Source of the DNA: Lawsonibacter faecis
GTDB taxonomy: Bacteria > Bacillota > Clostridia > Oscillospirales > Oscillospiraceae
Length of the DNA stretch: 64,000 nucleotides
Direction of reading: 5' to 3'
Assembly: GCF_014287675.1 (NCBI RefSeq)
Contig: NZ_JACOPQ010000001.1
Coordinates: 248,001 to 312,000, forward strand
Shown: positions 16,205 to 24,953 of the stretch, piece by piece
Numbering within the stretch: the first letter of the stretch is position 1
Layout of the letters: each line of letters opens with the position of its first letter
Position numbers and translations under genes: made by a program
Notes under the pieces: generated by a model
What the model was told of the DNA's origin: nothing
What the model saw: the letters and a program-made list of their open reading frames with translations, nothing else
Database searches by the model: none

Positions 16205-16221
16205 CTGGCACGCCCCTTGCT
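16205..16221 (+). promoter_or_regulatory. Sigma-54 (-24/-12) promoter of the PTS operon
   Basis: CTGGCACG, four bases, TTGCT matches the -24/-12 consensus completely. It lies 60 bases before the IIA gene. Expression would need RpoN plus the AAA+ activator at 19665. Confidence 0.93.
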
Positions 16222-16280
16222 CAACATAAGTGCCAGCAGGAGTTTAACTGATTCGGGGTCTCCGGGCCCCACAGAGGGAG

Positions 16281-16775
16281 GTGAGTATTATCAGCAGTCA
16301 AGCAGACAGGGCCCCCGCCGTTTTGGGCTGCGTGGCCCACGGGACGGACTGCGAGTCGGTCCTGCGGGAGCTGGCCGGCCATCTGGAGGCCGGCGGCATG
16401 GTGAAGAGAACCTACTGCCAGGCCGTGCTGGACCGGGAAAAGTCCTATCCCACCGGCATCCCCGCGGAGCCGGTGGCGGTGGCCATCCCCCACAGCGACC
16501 GGAACCATGTTCTGGAGACCGCCGTCCTGGTGGCGAAGACCGAACGCCCCATCCCCTTCCGCCGCATCGACGACCCCGACGCGGAGGTGGAGGTCCGGGT
16601 TGTCTTCATGATGGCCATCGACTCCAGCCAGGGGCAGCTCGACACCATCACCCGCGTCATGGACCTTATCCAGGACCCCGGCATCATCGAGGCTGTCGCC
16701 GCCTCCAGCGACCCTGAGGAGATCCGGTCCATCGCGGAGCGCGCTTTTTCCGGCTCTCAGACCAGGCCCGTATAA
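16281..16775 (+). CDS. gatA: PTS enzyme IIA, galactitol/fructose type
   Basis: About 164 residues. YPTGIPAEPVAVAIPHSD (about residues 54-71) is the IIA active-site segment, with the histidine of IPH as phospho-acceptor. It passes phosphate from HPr to IIB. The start is odd: GTG 16281 lies inside the Shine-Dalgarno run GGGAGGTGA (16276-16284), so the ribosome may start at the in-frame ATT at 16287, five bases beyond the core; I give the GTG. It is the first gene behind the sigma-54 promoter. The GatA assignment follows from the adjacent Gat-type IIC and IIB. Confidence 0.88.
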   Translation: MSIISSQADRAPAVLGCVAHGTDCESVLRELAGHLEAGGMVKRTYCQAVLDREKSYPTGIPAEPVAVAIPHSDRNHVLETAVLVAKTERPIPFRRIDDPDAEVEVRVVFMMAIDSSQGQLDTITRVMDLIQDPGIIEAVAASSDPEEIRSIAERAFSGSQTRPV

Positions 16776-16810
16776 GCGAGGCCCCCAAAATATGATTTGG
16801 AGGAATTGTC

Positions 16811-17734
16811 ATGCCATTTGTCCACGAAAACGAACTGCTGGAGCACGCCCGCAGGAAGGGCTACGCCGTCCCCGCGTTCTTCCCCTTTAATTTTGAGTTT
16901 ATCGCCCCCATTGTGGAGGCCGCCGAGGAGGAGCGGGCCCCCGTCATCCTGATGCAGGGTCCCGAATTCGTCAAAAGCTTTGGTGAGCATGTCTTCACTC
17001 AGGCCATGCTAACCGCCGCACACTACGCCAAGGTCCCCGTCACCCTCTCGGTGGACCACGCCTTCGTCACCGACGACAAGGCCATCCCCAACGCCACCCG
17101 GGACCTGGCCCTGGGCTGGAACTCCGTCATGCTGGACGGCTCCCTCCTCCCCTATGAGCAGAATGTGTCCATGACCCGGGAGATGGCCGTCATCGCCCAC
17201 AACGCGGGCGCGGCCTGCGTGGGCGCCCTGGGCGAGGTCCGCCGCTTCTTCCCCCAGGCCCAGAACTATGCCGGCGCCTTTGAGGAGACCTTTGTGGTGC
17301 CCCCCGAGATTATGACCGACCCGGACCAGGCCGCCGAATTCGCGGCCGAGACCGGGGTGGATACCCTGGCCGTCTCCGTGGGCCAGTACGTCCGCTCCCT
17401 CTGGGACGGAGAGCTGCCCCCCTTCAAGCGCACCGGACGGCTGGACTTTGCCCGGCTGGACGCCATTCTGGAGCGCACCGGCGGGGTAAACCTGGCCCTC
17501 CACGGCTCCTCCCATGTGGTGGAGGAGGACCTGCGCGAGTGCGTGAACCACGGCGTGAACTACATCAAGGTGGCCTCCGAACAGGCGCTCATCTGGGCCA
17601 ACGAGGTGCGCAGGCTGGTCACCGCGGACAAAAACGTCATGTTCCCCGAGGATATCCAGAAGCCCGCTCTGGCCGCCGTCAAGGAGTCCGTGCGGCGCTA
17701 TATCCGCCTCTTCAACGCCAGCAATCAGGTCTAA
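16811..17734 (+). CDS. Class II aldolase (fructose/tagatose-bisphosphate type)
   Basis: The 307-residue protein has the class II aldolase fold: VDHAF near residue 81 carries the catalytic aspartate and a zinc-ligand histidine, GALGEVRRFF near 140 corresponds to the GELG segment, and ALHGSSH near 232 to the second zinc/phosphate segment. It should cleave a ketose bisphosphate or a related 1-phosphate into C3 units. Sitting between IIA and IIC of a Gat-type PTS, it likely acts on the product of the imported polyol or ketose. The GALG and HGSS changes from GELG and HGGS suggest an unusual substrate. GGAGG precedes the start. Confidence 0.88.
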   Translation: MPFVHENELLEHARRKGYAVPAFFPFNFEFIAPIVEAAEEERAPVILMQGPEFVKSFGEHVFTQAMLTAAHYAKVPVTLSVDHAFVTDDKAIPNATRDLALGWNSVMLDGSLLPYEQNVSMTREMAVIAHNAGAACVGALGEVRRFFPQAQNYAGAFEETFVVPPEIMTDPDQAAEFAAETGVDTLAVSVGQYVRSLWDGELPPFKRTGRLDFARLDAILERTGGVNLALHGSSHVVEEDLRECVNHGVNYIKVASEQALIWANEVRRLVTADKNVMFPEDIQKPALAAVKESVRRYIRLFNASNQV

Positions 17735-17849
17735 GCCCTTCGTGTGTGTGGGGCGTGCCTGAGGCGGCCGGTCTTCCGGTGAAAATTCCAGCCGGTCCGG
17801 CTCTGCAGTCACGCCCCGGGGATTTGTTATTTTATGGAGGTGTCAATTA

Positions 17850-19130
17850 ATGAGTTATATCGCTGAGGCGCTGAACTGGTTCGGAAAACTGCCCGGTCCC
17901 GTGATGATGTTTCTGATCTTCCTCGTCTTCAACCTCATCCTCCGCATCAAACCCGGCAAGGCCATCCGCGCGGCCTTCATGTACGCCATGGGCCTCTTCG
18001 CCCTGTCCACCTTCGCCTTCGACATCTTCCTGGGCACCGTGGTGGGCGTGTCCAACGCCATGGTGGAAAACCTGGGACTCACCATGACCGTGGTTGACTT
18101 CGGCTCCGGCGTGACCCCCATCATCCTCTCCAACCCCGTGGTGGTCTGGGCCATTCCCGTGGGCATCGCGCTGAACATCGTGATGCTGCTTTTGAAGCTC
18201 ACCAAGACCATGGACGTGGATATTTACAATATGTTATACTTCTGGGGCACTGCCGGCGTGCTGGTCTATGTGTCCACCGGCAATTTCTTCTTCGCCATTC
18301 TCGCCATTATCATCACCGGCGTGCTGACGCTGAAGATTGCCGACTGGACCGCCCCCCACATCCACAAGGTCCTGCCCCAGTACACCGGACTCTCCTTCCC
18401 CTATGTCTACAGCGCCTTCTACGCGCCGGTGGCCTACTGGTTCAACAAGCTCTTTGACAAAATTCCCTTCATCCGGGACTCCAACATCTCCGCCGAGACT
18501 ATCCGCAAGCGCTTCGGCGTCATCGGCGAGCCGGGCATCATGGGCTTTATCCTGGGCGTCATCATGGCGCTTCTGGGCCGGTACGGCTTCGCCGACGTGC
18601 TCCTCACCGGCATCAAGTTCGGCGCGTCCCTCTACTTCATCCCCCTGAGCACCAAAATTCTCATTGAGGGCCTCAACGAGACCACCACCGTCATGACCGA
18701 CTGGGTGAAGCGCAAGTTCAAGGACCGTGAGGTCTACATCGGCCTGGACGGCGTGCTGCTGGCGGGTCTTCCCGAGTCCCTGGCCGTGGGCATGCTGCTG
18801 GTGCCCATCGCCCTTATCGTCTCCGTTATTCTCCCCGGCAATAAGGTGCTCCCCGTGGGGATGCTGTCCGTGGGCTTCATTCTGGTTGCCATGTTCATGC
18901 CATTCTTCAAGATGAACATTCTCAAGGGCGCCATCTTCACCGTAATCGTGGTCTCCTGCGAGATGTACATCGGTACCATCCTGGCCCCCGTATTCACTGA
19001 GATTGCCATCTCCGCCGGCTATGAGATCCCCTACGGCGCCATGCAGATCACCAACGCCGCAAACTTCCCCAATCTGCTGTGCGTCAAGCTCTTTGAGCTG
19101 GTGCAGTACGTCATGTCCCTGTTTGGATAG
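17850..19130 (+). CDS. gatC: PTS enzyme IIC, galactitol type
   Basis: The 426-residue integral membrane protein has about ten hydrophobic spans and the length of EIIC-Gat permeases. FNLILRIKPGKAIRAAFMYAMGL near the N-terminus is typical of this family (for galactitol, arabitol-like or related sugars). GGAGG precedes the start. It forms the translocation channel of the PTS encoded with IIA (16281) and IIB (19158). The transported sugar is not determined; the family covers hexitols, pentitols and some ketoses. Confidence 0.92.
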   Translation: MSYIAEALNWFGKLPGPVMMFLIFLVFNLILRIKPGKAIRAAFMYAMGLFALSTFAFDIFLGTVVGVSNAMVENLGLTMTVVDFGSGVTPIILSNPVVVWAIPVGIALNIVMLLLKLTKTMDVDIYNMLYFWGTAGVLVYVSTGNFFFAILAIIITGVLTLKIADWTAPHIHKVLPQYTGLSFPYVYSAFYAPVAYWFNKLFDKIPFIRDSNISAETIRKRFGVIGEPGIMGFILGVIMALLGRYGFADVLLTGIKFGASLYFIPLSTKILIEGLNETTTVMTDWVKRKFKDREVYIGLDGVLLAGLPESLAVGMLLVPIALIVSVILPGNKVLPVGMLSVGFILVAMFMPFFKMNILKGAIFTVIVVSCEMYIGTILAPVFTEIAISAGYEIPYGAMQITNAANFPNLLCVKLFELVQYVMSLFG

Positions 19131-19157
19131 CCGTCCGATTGAAAAGAGGTCTTGAGT

Positions 19158-19460
19158 ATGAAAACACAGAGAACCCTGCTGGTCATCTGCGCCCTCGGCT
19201 ACGCTACGTCCACCATGATCAAGAAGTCCATCACCGAGTTTTTTGAGGCCCAGGGCGTCGCCAACTGGACCGTCGACACCATCGGCCTTACCATGGCCAA
19301 GGACCGGCTGGACACCGCCGACCTCATTGTCTCCTCCCTGGGGCTCAACCAGACTGAGTACAAGGTGCCCGTCCTCAACGGCGTGCCCCTCATCAGCGGC
19401 ATCGGCAGGGACGCCGTCCTCCAGGAGATTCTGGACAACGTCAAACGGCTCGACGGCTGA
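19158..19460 (+). CDS. gatB: PTS enzyme IIB, galactitol type
   Basis: The 100-residue cytosolic protein has the IIB active-site loop ICALGYATSTM near residues 10-20, with the cysteine as phospho-acceptor (most Gat IIBs read CGTGxATS). ATG 19158 is preceded by AAGAGGT. It follows IIC by 27 bases and closes the IIA-aldolase-IIC-IIB unit. The G-to-A change beside the active cysteine is unusual but need not inactivate it. Confidence 0.9.
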   Translation: MKTQRTLLVICALGYATSTMIKKSITEFFEAQGVANWTVDTIGLTMAKDRLDTADLIVSSLGLNQTEYKVPVLNGVPLISGIGRDAVLQEILDNVKRLDG

Positions 19461-19523
19461 CCGGCCCAGGAAGCCGGAGCGCGCCCCGCCGGCCGCCGGT
19501 CCGGCGGGGGCCGCTCCCTGTGC

Positions 19524-19585
19524 GTGAACAGCGAAAAGGGAAAAAGCAAACCGCAGTTCCCGCTTTTTCCCTTCTCCTTGTTCAC
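19524..19585 (+). terminator. Long imperfect hairpin at the end of the PTS operon
   Basis: GTGAACA pairs with TGTTCAC at the base and AAAGGGAAAAAGC with GCTTTTTCCCTT above it, with a small internal loop. There is no T tract after it, so termination or 3'-end protection are both possible. Confidence 0.55.
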
Positions 19586-19664
19586 GCCACATCATAACAA
19601 AGGGTGTACCTGAAAAGGCGGGCCCCCGGACTTTAGAGATACGCCATAGGGAGGGAGACCATAT

Positions 19665-22628
19665 ATGAAAGACGCGCCGCTCATAGCGAGACTCCGGGAG
19701 CTGGTCGCGGGGGAGGACCCCAAGAACCCGCTCACCGACCAGGAGCTCTCCGAGGCCCTGAACACCTCCCGGAGCAATATCACCACCCTGCGGCAATTGG
19801 CGGGCATCACCAACTCCCGGGAGCGGCGGGAGCCCCGCCTGCTCCAGGACCTGGCCGTCCTCACCCGATCCGGGGACGCCGCCAGCGCCCGGAGCCTGAC
19901 CGCCCGTCTCAACCAGATGGGCTACCGCATCACCCTCAACAGCGTGCTCCAGTATCTGCGCGGCAGGGATGGGGCGCAGGCGCGCACCCCCCAGGCCCTG
20001 GCCGGGGCGGCGGCCCAGACCGGCGGGCCGGGCGAACCGGCCGGAGAGGATATCTTCGCCAAAATCGTGGGGCACGACGGGAGCCTGGCCCACCAGGTGG
20101 ATCAGGCCAAGGCCTCCGTGCTCTATCCCCCCTACGGGCTGCACACCCTGATCATCGGTGAGAGCGGCGTGGGCAAGAGCATGCTGGCCGAGGCCATGTA
20201 TCATTTCTCCCTCACGGGCGCGCCGGACGGCGCGCCCCGCCGGCCCTACGTGGAGTTCAACTGCGCCGACTACGCGGAGAATCCTCAGCTCCTGGCCGCC
20301 CAGCTCTTCGGCTATGTGAGCGGGGCCTTCACCGGCGCGGTGGGCAGCCGGGAGGGGCTTATCTCCACGGCGGACGGGGGCATCTTCTTCCTGGATGAGG
20401 TCCACCGCATGCCGCCCGACGGCCAGGAGATGCTCTTTCAGCTCATCGACAAGGGCACCTACCGCCCGGTGGGAGATAAGCAGGTCAAGAAGGCCAACGT
20501 CATGATCATCGCCGCCACCACGGAGGACATTGAGCAGAGCCTGCTCACTACCTTTCGCCGCCGCATCCCCATGGTCATCCATATGCCCTCCCTGGAGGAC
20601 CGCGCCCCCGAGGAGAAGCTGGCTCTCATCTCTCTCTTCTTCCAGGTGGAGGCCAGCCGCATCCGCAAGGATATCCTTGTGGATGGCTCCGCCCTCCGCC
20701 AGCTCCTGGGCACCCGGTACGCCGGGAACATCGGCGAGCTGCGCAGCAGCATTCAGGTCTCCTGTGCCAGGGCCTATCTGAGCTATGTGCTGGAGCACGG
20801 GGGGGACGGCTGCGTCCGGGTCGCCGCCAAATCCCTTCTCCCCGCCGAGGCCGACCCGGATCGCGCCCAACAGGCGGCCCGGCTGGTACCGGGCGACCTC
20901 ATCTTCCCCGCCGACGGCACGGGGAGCGTGGCCGCCTTCCGCATGAAGGACCCCTACGAGTTCTCCGACGAGATCTACCGCACCATCGACGCCCAGTACG
21001 AAAAACTGCTCAGCTACCCCATCTCCAGTCAGGAGCTCAACGCCACCATCTGCGAGCTGGTGGAGAAGAAAATCGGCCGCTACCTGGGACGGCTCCAGGC
21101 CCAGAGCGTCCCCTACCCCGGCGGCGCAGACGCCCTTGGCAAGCTTGTGGACAGCGCCGTCACCGACATGGTGCGGGAGATGCTGGCCATCGCCCGCAAC
21201 GAACTGGGCTTTCGGGACGAGGCCCTGCTCTTCCTCCTCTCCACTCATCTCAGCAGCGCCCTCCAGCGGCTGAAGGCGGGCAGCCGGATCCGCAACCCCC
21301 ACCTCACTCAAATCAAGCACCAGCACCCCAAGGAATACCTGGCGGCCAGCCGTATGGCGGAGTGCTCCGTCAAGCACCTGGGCGTGGCCCTGCCCGAGGA
21401 GGAGATCGGCTTCGTGGCCATGTACCTGGCCGCCAGCGACGTGAATATCCACCAGGACCCGCCCACCATCGGCCTCATCGTGGCCACCCACGGCAAGGTT
21501 GCCTCCGAGATGGCCAATGTGGCCGGGAGCCTCATGGGCGCCACCTGCGTCACTGCGCTGGACATCGGCCTGGACGAGCATACCGACCACATCTACCGCC
21601 GTCTGCGGGAGAAGGTCATCGCCTGCGACCAGGGCCGGGGCGTCCTCATCCTGGCGGACATGGGCTCACCCGAGGCCTTCGGCGCGCGCATCTCCCGGGA
21701 GACCGGCATCGTCACCCGGACCGTCACCCGGGTGGACACCCTCATGGTGCTGGACGCGGTGCGGAAGGTCTATCTGCCCGAGCTGGACATCGACGACGTG
21801 GCCGCCTCCCTGGTGGAGGCCAAGAAGTCCCTCATCCTGGGCGCGGACCAGGATGAGGCGCAGCCCAGGAGGAACGCGATCCTCACCTGCTGCCTCACCG
21901 GGGACGGCTGCGCCGCCTACCTTAAAACCTGGCTGGAGCAGACCATCGCCCCCCTGAACCTCCAGGCGGAGGTCATCCGCCTGGGCGCCCTCCGGTCCGC
22001 CGATTTTCAGCGGCAGCTGCGCCGCCTCCAGAAGCAGTACAACGTCCTGGGTGTGGCCAGCACCTTCCAGGTGGAGCTGGAGGGGGTGCCATACCTCCTG
22101 TTCAGCCAGCTCAAGGACGAGGCTGCCGTCTCCGCCTTCCTGCGGCGTCTGGCCCGGCAGGCCCGGCTCCACGCCGAGCCCGGGGCCCCCGCCGCCCCGG
22201 CCGAGCTGCGGGCTCTCTTCCGGCCGGAGAACGTCCTGCGCGATGTGGACGTGTCCGACAAGGAGACCGCCATCCGTATGCTGTGCGAGGCGCTGGAGGC
22301 GGACAGCTGCGTCACACCCACCTATCTTCACACCGTCCTGGGCCGGGAGACCCTCTCCTCCACCGGCATCTCCTCCCACGTCGCCATACCCCATGGGGAC
22401 TGCGCCGAGGTCCTCCGCCCCTCGGTGGGCGTGCTTCTGCCCCGGCGGCCGGTGGACTGGGGCGGCGGCGTCCAGGTTCGCATGGTCCTTCTGCTGGCCT
22501 TTCCCGAGGCGAGCGCCGGGCTCTTTCCCGCCCTGTGCCATATCGTCACCGACGAGGGCGCGGTGGACCAGGCGCTCCGGTGCCGCACCCGGGAGGAGGT
22601 GGCCCGCTGCCTCTGCCGCCTGATCTAA
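19665..22628 (+). CDS. LevR-like sigma-54 activator with PTS regulatory domains
   Basis: This 987-residue regulator has an N-terminal DNA-binding region (1-110), an AAA+ domain with Walker A GESGVGKS (165-172), the sigma-54 contact GAFTGA (220-225) and Walker B FFLDE (241-245), then one PRD (about 435-560, with STHLSS and KHQHP histidines), an EIIA-Man-like domain (VATHGKVASEMANVAG), an EIIB-Gat-like segment (LTCCLTGDGCA) and a C-terminal EIIA-Fru-like domain (SSHVAIPHGD). B. subtilis LevR ends in a second PRD instead, so the last domain is a swap. It should activate the 16205 promoter, its activity set by phosphorylation from HPr and the Gat components. Confidence 0.93.
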   Translation: MKDAPLIARLRELVAGEDPKNPLTDQELSEALNTSRSNITTLRQLAGITNSRERREPRLLQDLAVLTRSGDAASARSLTARLNQMGYRITLNSVLQYLRGRDGAQARTPQALAGAAAQTGGPGEPAGEDIFAKIVGHDGSLAHQVDQAKASVLYPPYGLHTLIIGESGVGKSMLAEAMYHFSLTGAPDGAPRRPYVEFNCADYAENPQLLAAQLFGYVSGAFTGAVGSREGLISTADGGIFFLDEVHRMPPDGQEMLFQLIDKGTYRPVGDKQVKKANVMIIAATTEDIEQSLLTTFRRRIPMVIHMPSLEDRAPEEKLALISLFFQVEASRIRKDILVDGSALRQLLGTRYAGNIGELRSSIQVSCARAYLSYVLEHGGDGCVRVAAKSLLPAEADPDRAQQAARLVPGDLIFPADGTGSVAAFRMKDPYEFSDEIYRTIDAQYEKLLSYPISSQELNATICELVEKKIGRYLGRLQAQSVPYPGGADALGKLVDSAVTDMVREMLAIARNELGFRDEALLFLLSTHLSSALQRLKAGSRIRNPHLTQIKHQHPKEYLAASRMAECSVKHLGVALPEEEIGFVAMYLAASDVNIHQDPPTIGLIVATHGKVASEMANVAGSLMGATCVTALDIGLDEHTDHIYRRLREKVIACDQGRGVLILADMGSPEAFGARISRETGIVTRTVTRVDTLMVLDAVRKVYLPELDIDDVAASLVEAKKSLILGADQDEAQPRRNAILTCCLTGDGCAAYLKTWLEQTIAPLNLQAEVIRLGALRSADFQRQLRRLQKQYNVLGVASTFQVELEGVPYLLFSQLKDEAAVSAFLRRLARQARLHAEPGAPAAPAELRALFRPENVLRDVDVSDKETAIRMLCEALEADSCVTPTYLHTVLGRETLSSTGISSHVAIPHGDCAEVLRPSVGVLLPRRPVDWGGGVQVRMVLLLAFPEASAGLFPALCHIVTDEGAVDQALRCRTREEVARCLCRLI

Positions 22629-22758
22629 CGCTGTTTCCCGCGGCGGGCCGACGGCCGCCGGGCTGTCTGGGGGACGCCCGGCGGCAAGCCGCCGGACCCG
22701 CCGCTCTCCCTCCTGTTCTCCATGCTTCTTCCCCATATCTCTGAAAGGACTGACCGCC

Positions 22759-23019
22759 ATGTTTACCGCCCAAATTACCGTTCCCAACGAGACCGGCCTC
22801 CACGCCAGGCCCGCCAGCGCCCTGGTGCGCCTGTGCAAGCAGTATCAGAGCAGCATCCACATCCGCCACGGCGAGCTGGACATCGACGCCAAGAGCATCG
22901 TCAGGCTTCTGGCCTGCGGCCTCTCCCAGCACGCCCGGATTGAGCTGGTGGTGGAGGGCGAGGACGAGGCCGAGGCCGGCAGCGCCGTGGCGGAGTTTAT
23001 CCGGAGTCTTACCGATTGA
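22759..23019 (+). CDS. ptsH: Phosphocarrier protein HPr
   Basis: The 86-residue protein has TGLHARPAS (residues 12-20) with phospho-acceptor His15, and DAKSIVRLLACGL with Ser46, the site of HPr kinase. It hands phosphate from Enzyme I to IIA proteins. Its stop overlaps the ribosome binding site of ptsI. Its place directly behind the LevR-like gene, not in a housekeeping ptsHI locus, suggests a dedicated or sole PTS carrier, unless another copy lies outside the window. Confidence 0.95.
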   Translation: MFTAQITVPNETGLHARPASALVRLCKQYQSSIHIRHGELDIDAKSIVRLLACGLSQHARIELVVEGEDEAEAGSAVAEFIRSLTD

Positions 23020-23029
23020 GGAGGCGCCT

Positions 23030-24763
23030 ATGAAAGTCATTGAAGGCCGGGGCGCGGCCCCCGGCTGCGTCAGGGCCGTGGTCCGCCGCTGCGCCGACGG
23101 CGCCGTTTCCGCCGTCCCCCGGACCGTGGACGACCGCCAGGCCGAGGCGGAGAAGCTCCGCCGGGCCAGAGCGGACTATGCCGCCGCCCTCTCCCGCCTC
23201 CGCGTCAAAGAGGCCGACGGCAGTCCGGCGGCGGACATTCTGGACGCCTACCGTGAGATATTGGATGACGATGTGTTCTTCGAGCCCGTCGTCCGGCGGA
23301 CGCTGAGCGATGGGCTCAACGTTGACTTCTCCCTCCTCCGTGAGGCCCGGGAGACCGCCGGGCTCTTCGCACAAATGGACGACCCCTATCTGGCGGCCCG
23401 GGCCGGGGATATCACCAATGTCTGCGACGCGCTCATCCTCCGCATCCAGGGCGCTGTACCGTCGGACCTCTCCGCCCCCGCCGTCCCCGGCGAGAAGTGG
23501 GTGGTCTTCGCCCGGGACCTGACCCCCGACGCCGCCCTCCGCATGGACCGCTCAGCCCTGGCGGGCTTCGTCACCGAGCAGGGGGGACTCACCTCCCACA
23601 CCGTCATCCTGGCCAGGAGCCTGGGTATTCCCGCCGTGGTGGGCGCCCCCGACGCGCTGGAGGCCGCCGTGGATGGCGAGACCGTCCTTCTCTACGGGGA
23701 CACAGGCCGGGTCATCCTGGACCCCGACGAGGCCGCTCTGGCCGCCTTCCGCCGGGACCGGGACGGCGCGGAGCAGCTTCAGGCCGCCTGCGACGCGGCC
23801 ATGATCCGCGAGGCCGCCACTCTGGACGGACAGCGCATTCACGTCTGCGTCAATCTGGGCGACAGCGGCGCGGACCTGCCGGAGCACTGCGACGGCGTGG
23901 GACTCCTGCGCACAGAGTTTATCTACCTGGGGGCGGACCATCCCCCCACGGAGGAGGAGCAGTACCGCCACTACGCCGCCGTCGCCGCCCAGGCGGGGGG
24001 ACGTGAGGTCATAATCCGCACCCTGGACATCGGCGGAGACAAGCAGGCGGAGTATCTGGCCCTGCCCCGGGAGGCCAACCCCTTCCTGGGCTGCCGCGCC
24101 ATCCGGCTGTGTCTTGACAGGCGTGAGCTGTTCCTCACCCAGCTCAGGGCCGTCCTGCGCGCGGGTCTTTCCGGGAACGTAAAGGTCATGTTCCCCATGA
24201 TCGCCTCCCTCAAAGAGCTGCGCGAGGCCAAGGCGCTCCTGGCCCAGGCCGGGGCGCAGCTGCGCGCCGCCGGGACGCCGTTCCGGGGGGATATGCCCGT
24301 GGGTGTGATGATTGAGACCCCCGCCGCCGTCCAAATCAGCGACGCGCTGGCCTGGGAGGCCGATTTCTTCTCCATCGGCACCAACGATCTCATTCAGTAC
24401 ACCATGGCCGCCGACCGGATGAACGAGAGGGTCCAGTACCTCTACGACGTATGCAGCCCCGCCGTGCTGCGAAGCATACGCACCGTCGCCCGGAACGCCG
24501 CTATCGCCGGAATCCCCGTGGGAATGTGCGGGGAAGCGGCCGCCGACCCCCTGCTGGCGCCCCTGTGGTGCGCCATGGGACTGAATGAACTCAGCGTGGT
24601 CCCCGCCCAGGTGGCCCGCACCAAATACGCCGTGGGCCGGGTGGACGCCGGGGCGCTGCGCGCCCGGCTCCCCGGGCTGCTGGATTTGGACGGAGCGGAG
24701 GAGATACGCACCGCGCTGGCGGAGATTCAGCGGGAATATCAGACCATGCCGGGCTCAGAATGA
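23030..24763 (+). CDS. ptsI: PTS Enzyme I (phosphoenolpyruvate-protein phosphotransferase)
   Basis: The 577-residue protein takes phosphate from phosphoenolpyruvate and passes it to HPr. GGLTSHTVILARSLGIPAVVG near residue 185 holds the phosphorylated histidine; LLRTEFIYL, the arginine/lysine segments of the PEP-binding barrel, FFSIGTNDLIQYTMAADR near 448 and GMCGEAAADP near 499 (catalytic cysteine) are all present. ATG 23030 is chosen because GAGGAGG lies at 23018-23024. With HPr it makes this locus a complete PTS from PEP to membrane. Confidence 0.96.
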   Translation: MKVIEGRGAAPGCVRAVVRRCADGAVSAVPRTVDDRQAEAEKLRRARADYAAALSRLRVKEADGSPAADILDAYREILDDDVFFEPVVRRTLSDGLNVDFSLLREARETAGLFAQMDDPYLAARAGDITNVCDALILRIQGAVPSDLSAPAVPGEKWVVFARDLTPDAALRMDRSALAGFVTEQGGLTSHTVILARSLGIPAVVGAPDALEAAVDGETVLLYGDTGRVILDPDEAALAAFRRDRDGAEQLQAACDAAMIREAATLDGQRIHVCVNLGDSGADLPEHCDGVGLLRTEFIYLGADHPPTEEEQYRHYAAVAAQAGGREVIIRTLDIGGDKQAEYLALPREANPFLGCRAIRLCLDRRELFLTQLRAVLRAGLSGNVKVMFPMIASLKELREAKALLAQAGAQLRAAGTPFRGDMPVGVMIETPAAVQISDALAWEADFFSIGTNDLIQYTMAADRMNERVQYLYDVCSPAVLRSIRTVARNAAIAGIPVGMCGEAAADPLLAPLWCAMGLNELSVVPAQVARTKYAVGRVDAGALRARLPGLLDLDGAEEIRTALAEIQREYQTMPGSE

Positions 24764-24769
24764 TATAAT

Positions 24770-24815
24770 GCAGCTAAAGGCCGCGGTTCACATGTGAACC
24801 GCGGCCTTTAGCTGC
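24770..24815. terminator. 46-base perfect palindrome after ptsI
   Basis: A 23-base stem without mismatch, beginning 6 bases after the stop of ptsI. There is no proper T tract (only TTTAGC inside the 3' arm), so it may terminate or protect the transcript. Confidence 0.6.
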
Positions 24816-24876
24816 TGTGCATATACCGCATGATGCCTTGCCATGGGGCCCGGGGCGGGCCGAAGCGGAAATTCAG

Positions 24877-24953
24877 GCGCATGGCCGCCGAGCGGCCATG
24901 CGCAAAAACTTGATGCGCCGAATGGTTTTGCATCCATCGCGGCGTATAAAGAT
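24877..24953. repeat. Dispersed intergenic repeat, copy B (candidate)
   Basis: A 12-base-pair hairpin GCGCATGGCCGC/GCGGCCATGCGC, then AAAAACTTGATG, then a hairpin closed by CGCCG/CGGCG, then ATAAAGAT ending at the helicase stop codon. It repeats the layout of 6436-6503. Confidence 0.5.

Noticed and set aside
18234..21590. An open frame of over 1100 codons on the minus strand opposite gatC, gatB and the LevR-like gene
   Set aside because: It is antisense to clearly recognisable genes, rich in Gly/His/Asp, has no domain signature and arises from third-position GC bias.
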